From an uncultured Collinsella sp. (GTDB lineage Bacteria > Actinomycetota > Coriobacteriia > Coriobacteriales > Coriobacteriaceae): a stretch of DNA of 8,128 bases. Below are positions 5,385-8,128 of this stretch, in pieces. The stretch spans positions 1 through 8,128 of the forward strand of contig UQTD01000074.1 in assembly GCA_900543845.1 (NCBI GenBank), given 5' to 3'. The translations under genes and the position numbers were made by a program. Every line of letters begins with the position of its first letter. Position 1 is the first letter of the stretch. The notes beneath the pieces were generated by a model. It worked only from the letters and a program-made list of their open reading frames with translations, was not told the DNA's origin and searched no databases.

Positions 5385-6464
5385 ATGAAGTTTCTTAAAG
5401 ACAAGCAGACGCGTCACGACTTTGTCACGTACGTCATGTGCCTTGTGGCGTTTGCCATCGTGTTCTTTATGCAGTCTAACCACATGATTCCGCGCATGAT
5501 CGCCGGTCAGCTGGTCCCCATTACGGCCTATATCGTCATGGCCATTTCCCTCAACCTCGTCGTCGGTATCGCGGGCGACTTGTCGCTGGGCCACGCGGGC
5601 TTTATGAGCGTCGGCGCCTATACGGGCATCGTCACCGCCGTCGCGCTGGAGGGCGCCATTCCGTCCGACCCGATGCGTCTGATCATCAGCATTGTGGTCG
5701 GCGCTATCGCCGCTGCCATCTTGGGCTTCTTGATCGGTATCCCGGTCCTGCGCCTGAGCGGCGATTACCTGGCTATCGTGACGCTGGCCTTTGGCGAGAT
5801 CATCAAAGAGATCGTCACCTGCCTCATTGTGGGTGTCGACTCCCGCGGCCTGCACGTGATCTTTAACATCACGGGCAACTCTACGATCGACGACCTGCAC
5901 CTGCTCGAGGACGGCACCGCCATCATCAAGGGCGCCCAGGGTGCCTCGGGCGTGTCGACGTACTCGACCTTCCTCGCCGGTGCCATCCTGGTTATGGTCG
6001 CGCTCGTGATTGTACTCAACCTGGTTCGCAGCCGTACCGGCCGTGCCATTATGGCCGTGCGCGATAACAAGATTGCAGCCGAGTCCGTAGGCATCTCCGT
6101 CACCGAGTACCGCATGATCGCCTTCGTGGTTTCCGCTGCCCTCGCCGGTGCTGCCGGAGCTCTCTTCGGCGGTAACTTCTCGCAGCTCTCCGCCACCAAG
6201 TTCGACTTCAACACGTCCATCCTCATCCTGGTGTTCGTGGTCCTGGGTGGTCTGGGCAATATGCGCGGCTCCGTCATCGCCGCGGCGTTGCTCACGGTGC
6301 TTCCCGAGCTGCTCCGTCAGTTCTCGGACTACCGCATGCTCATCTACGCCATCGTGCTGATCCTGGTCATGATCTTTACCAACAACCCGCAGCTCAAGGC
6401 GTTCTTCGCACGCATTAAGGACCGCCTTGCTTCCAAGAAGGAGGTGGCAGCCGATGCCCAGTAA
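5385..6464 (+). CDS. livM: Branched-chain amino acid ABC transporter permease LivM (359 aa)
   Basis: Second channel subunit, partner of LivH. It has multiple membrane segments. Numbered from the ATG, landmarks are SLNLVVGIAGDLSLGHAGFMSVGAY (about 55-79), RLSGDYLAIVTLAFGEIIKEI (123-143), the EAA-like loop GRAIMAVRDNKIAAESVGI (219-237), and GGLGNMRGS (288-296). The C-terminal tail is charged (RIKDRLASKKEVAADAQ), as expected for a cytoplasmic end. ATG 5385 is preferred because AGGTGA ends 5 bases before it. A GTG at 5376, directly after the livH stop and preceded by AGAAGG, would add only three residues and is a real alternative. Its 3' end overlaps the livG start by 11 bases. Confidence 0.94.
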   Translation: MKFLKDKQTRHDFVTYVMCLVAFAIVFFMQSNHMIPRMIAGQLVPITAYIVMAISLNLVVGIAGDLSLGHAGFMSVGAYTGIVTAVALEGAIPSDPMRLIISIVVGAIAAAILGFLIGIPVLRLSGDYLAIVTLAFGEIIKEIVTCLIVGVDSRGLHVIFNITGNSTIDDLHLLEDGTAIIKGAQGASGVSTYSTFLAGAILVMVALVIVLNLVRSRTGRAIMAVRDNKIAAESVGISVTEYRMIAFVVSAALAGAAGALFGGNFSQLSATKFDFNTSILILVFVVLGGLGNMRGSVIAAALLTVLPELLRQFSDYRMLIYAIVLILVMIFTNNPQLKAFFARIKDRLASKKEVAADAQ

Positions 6465-7314
6465 GTTTGAGTTCAACAAGGGCAAGATGGTCCCGTATCC
6501 TTCTGGCGCCATCGTTCCCGACCGCGACCTGGGTCAGCGCCCGGCGCTCGAGTGCATCCACCTGGGCATTGAGTTCGGTGGCCTTAAGGCAGTCGACGAC
6601 TTTAGCCTGACTATCGGCAAGACCGAGATCGCCGGTCTGATCGGCCCCAACGGTGCCGGTAAGACCACGGTCTTCAACCTGCTCACCAAGGTGTATCAGC
6701 CCACGCACGGCACCATCCTGCTCGACGGTGAGGACACCTCGGGCAAGTCGGTCTATCAGGTCAACCGCATGGGTATTGCCCGTACCTTCCAGAACATTCG
6801 TCTGTTCAACACCATGACGGTGGAGGATAACGTCAAGGTCGGCCTGCACAACCAGGAGCGCTACTCCGGTTTTGAGGGCGTGCTGCGCCTGCCGACGTAT
6901 TGGAAGCACGAGAAGGCCGCCCACGAGCGCGCCATGGAGCTGCTGTCCATTTTTGACATGGAGCACCTGGCAAATGAACAGGCCGGCTCGCTTCCTTACG
7001 GCGCTCAGCGTCGTCTGGAGATCGTTCGCGCGCTTGCCACCAACCCCAAACTACTGCTGCTCGACGAGCCTGCCGCCGGCATGAACCCGTCCGAGACCGC
7101 GGAGCTCATGGAGAATATCGTTAAGATTCGCGACACCTTTGGCATTGCCATCATGCTTATCGAGCATGATATGTCGCTCGTTATGAACATCTGCGAGGGC
7201 ATCTGCGTGCTCAACTTTGGTAAGGTCATCGCCAAGGGCACGGCCGAGGAGATCCAGAACAACGACGCTGTTATCGAGGCATATCTGGGCAAGCAGGATA
7301 AGGGGGAGAACTAA
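6454..7314 (+). CDS. livG: Branched-chain amino acid ABC transporter ATP-binding protein LivG (286 aa)
   Basis: Cytoplasmic ATPase of the importer, paired with LivF. Walker A GPNGAGKTT at 64-72, Q-loop Gln113 (FQN), signature LPYGAQRRLE (180-189), Walker B LLLLDEP (200-206) with catalytic Glu205, and switch His238 in IEHDM. The C-terminal part with GKVIAKGTAEEIQ and IEAYLG is typical of LivG. The start at 6454 is fixed by AAGGAGGT (6438-6445) eight bases upstream, inside the end of livM. This leaves about 30 residues before the ABC domain begins at ALECIHLGIEFGG; LivG proteins commonly start almost directly at that point, so the tail is longer than usual. An internal Met12 would shorten it but lacks a ribosome-binding site. 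Confidence 0.95.
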   Translation: MPSKFEFNKGKMVPYPSGAIVPDRDLGQRPALECIHLGIEFGGLKAVDDFSLTIGKTEIAGLIGPNGAGKTTVFNLLTKVYQPTHGTILLDGEDTSGKSVYQVNRMGIARTFQNIRLFNTMTVEDNVKVGLHNQERYSGFEGVLRLPTYWKHEKAAHERAMELLSIFDMEHLANEQAGSLPYGAQRRLEIVRALATNPKLLLLDEPAAGMNPSETAELMENIVKIRDTFGIAIMLIEHDMSLVMNICEGICVLNFGKVIAKGTAEEIQNNDAVIEAYLGKQDKGEN

Positions 7315-8028
7315 ATGGCAGAGCCGATGCTTTCCGTCTACAACATCAACGTCTGGTACGGCGCCATCCACGCCATTAAGGACATCTCCTTTAACGTCAA
7401 CGAGGGTGAGATCGTGGCCCTGATTGGCGCCAACGGTGCCGGCAAGTCCACGACGCTCAAGACCGTCTCGGGCCTGCTGCGCTCTAAGACCGGCTCCATC
7501 AAGTTTATGGGCGAGGACATTACCCATACGCCCGCCGACAAGCTGGTTGGTAAGGGCCTGGCTCAGGTGCCCGAGGGTCGTCGTGCCTTTTTGCAGATGA
7601 CGGTCGAGGAGAACCTGGAAATGGGTGCCTATACGCAGCCCAAGTCAACGGTGGCTCCGGGCCTCGAGCGCGTCTACGAGCAGTTCCCGCGCCTGAAGGA
7701 GCGTCGTCGCCAGGTCGCCGGTACCCTTTCGGGCGGCGAGCAGCAGATGCTCGTTATGGGCCGCGCCCTTATGAGTAACCCTAAGCTGCTCATGCTCGAC
7801 GAACCCTCCATGGGTCTGGCGCCGATTCTGATCGAACAGATCTTCCAAATTGTCGAGGACCTGCACAAGGCCGGCACCACGGTGCTCCTGGTCGAGCAAA
7901 ACGCACAGATGGCTCTTTCCATCGCCACACGCGGCTACGTGCTTGAGACCGGCAAGATCACCATGACCGGCACCGGCCAAGAGCTGCTCCATGACGACAA
8001 CGTGCGTAAAGCATATCTTGGTGGTTAG
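7315..8028 (+). CDS. livF: Branched-chain amino acid ABC transporter ATP-binding protein LivF (237 aa)
   Basis: Second ATPase of the importer. Walker A GANGAGKST at 38-46, Q-loop near Gln84 (AQVPEGRR), signature LSGGEQQ (138-144), Walker B LLMLDEP (158-164) with Glu163. The usual switch histidine is Gln195 in VEQN, which is normal for LivF and separates it from LivG. Length matches the family. Its ATG directly follows the livG TAA with no gap, and AGGGGGAG (7301-7308) lies six bases upstream, so translation is probably coupled to livG. It is the last gene of the operon. Confidence 0.96.
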   Translation: MAEPMLSVYNINVWYGAIHAIKDISFNVNEGEIVALIGANGAGKSTTLKTVSGLLRSKTGSIKFMGEDITHTPADKLVGKGLAQVPEGRRAFLQMTVEENLEMGAYTQPKSTVAPGLERVYEQFPRLKERRRQVAGTLSGGEQQMLVMGRALMSNPKLLMLDEPSMGLAPILIEQIFQIVEDLHKAGTTVLLVEQNAQMALSIATRGYVLETGKITMTGTGQELLHDDNVRKAYLGG

Positions 8029-8032
8029 ATAG

Positions 8033-8058
8033 TTACGGCGTTTTACCAAACGCCGTAA
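8033..8058. terminator. Perfect 11-bp hairpin ending the liv operon
   Basis: TTACGGCGTTT (8033-8043) pairs perfectly with AAACGCCGTAA (8048-8058) around loop TACC, starting 4 bases after the livF stop. No T-run follows on either strand, so it is not a textbook intrinsic terminator. Its position between livF and a possible convergent gene makes it a likely two-way transcript end or 3' stabiliser. Confidence 0.55.
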
Positions 8059-8128
8059 TCAGCCGACGCTGCAAGCCCGCCAGGGCGGCAATCTGCCTTT
8101 CAACTTCGGCGGCATGACCAGAAGGTCA
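8059..8128 (-). CDS. Possible C-terminal end of a convergent gene, cut by the window edge
   Basis: On the minus strand one frame stays open from the window edge to a TGA at 8059-8061, giving about 22 residues ending PPWRACSVG. A different minus frame reads a helix-like AEVERQIAALAGLQRRLITAFGKTP to a TAA at 8033-8035, but it is closed by a TGA at 8126-8128. Both plus frames that I read are also partly open. At 70 bases the choice cannot be made, and no family is recognisable. Confidence 0.2.
   Translation of the reverse strand, partial: DLLVMPPKLKGRLPPWRACSVG

Noticed and set aside
4470..6512. 680-codon open frame on the minus strand opposite livH and livM
   Set aside because: The translation is extremely rich in His, Asp, Gly and Arg, as expected from the antisense of membrane protein codons in GC-rich DNA. 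It ends inside non-coding repeat sequence and shows no known domain.

Overview
The window looks like ordinary chromosomal DNA from a GC-rich, single-membrane (monoderm) bacterium. The substrate-binding protein carries a lipobox (LAGC) instead of being a free periplasmic protein. Ribosome-binding sites are strong AGGAGG types and third codon positions are G/C-rich. The style fits Coriobacteriia (Collinsella or a relative). That is an inference from general impression; there is no rRNA or other marker gene to prove it.

Layout. (1) Minus strand, left: a complete short-chain dehydrogenase/reductase (60-809) with its own upstream region. (2) Minus strand: homoserine dehydrogenase, hom (1030-2373), closed by a clear intrinsic terminator at 965-998. 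(3) A mostly non-coding stretch, 2374-3145, containing a broken second copy of the branched-chain amino acid binding protein gene (2577-2876), then an AT-rich promoter/leader region with several inverted repeats. (4) Plus strand: a complete five-gene branched-chain amino acid ABC importer, livJ-livH-livM-livG-livF (3146-8028). livJ is set apart from livH by 160 bases holding two strong hairpins and a perfect 21-bp tandem repeat. livH, livM, livG and livF are packed with 0-11 base gaps or overlaps. An 11-bp perfect hairpin (8033-8058) follows livF. The last 70 bases may hold the end of a convergent gene.

How the genes work together. LivJ captures Leu/Ile/Val (or a related small amino acid) outside the membrane, LivH and LivM form the channel, and LivG and LivF hydrolyse ATP. 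The divergently transcribed hom commits aspartate semialdehyde to threonine, methionine and, through threonine, isoleucine. Synthesis and uptake of related amino acids therefore sit back to back around one intergenic region. The SDR gene has no visible functional tie to them.

Novelty. I see no evidence for an undescribed system. The points most worth following up are the livJ relic with two frame-preserving internal deletions, the non-coding elements that recur around both livJ copies, and the hairpin-plus-repeat block between livJ and livH.
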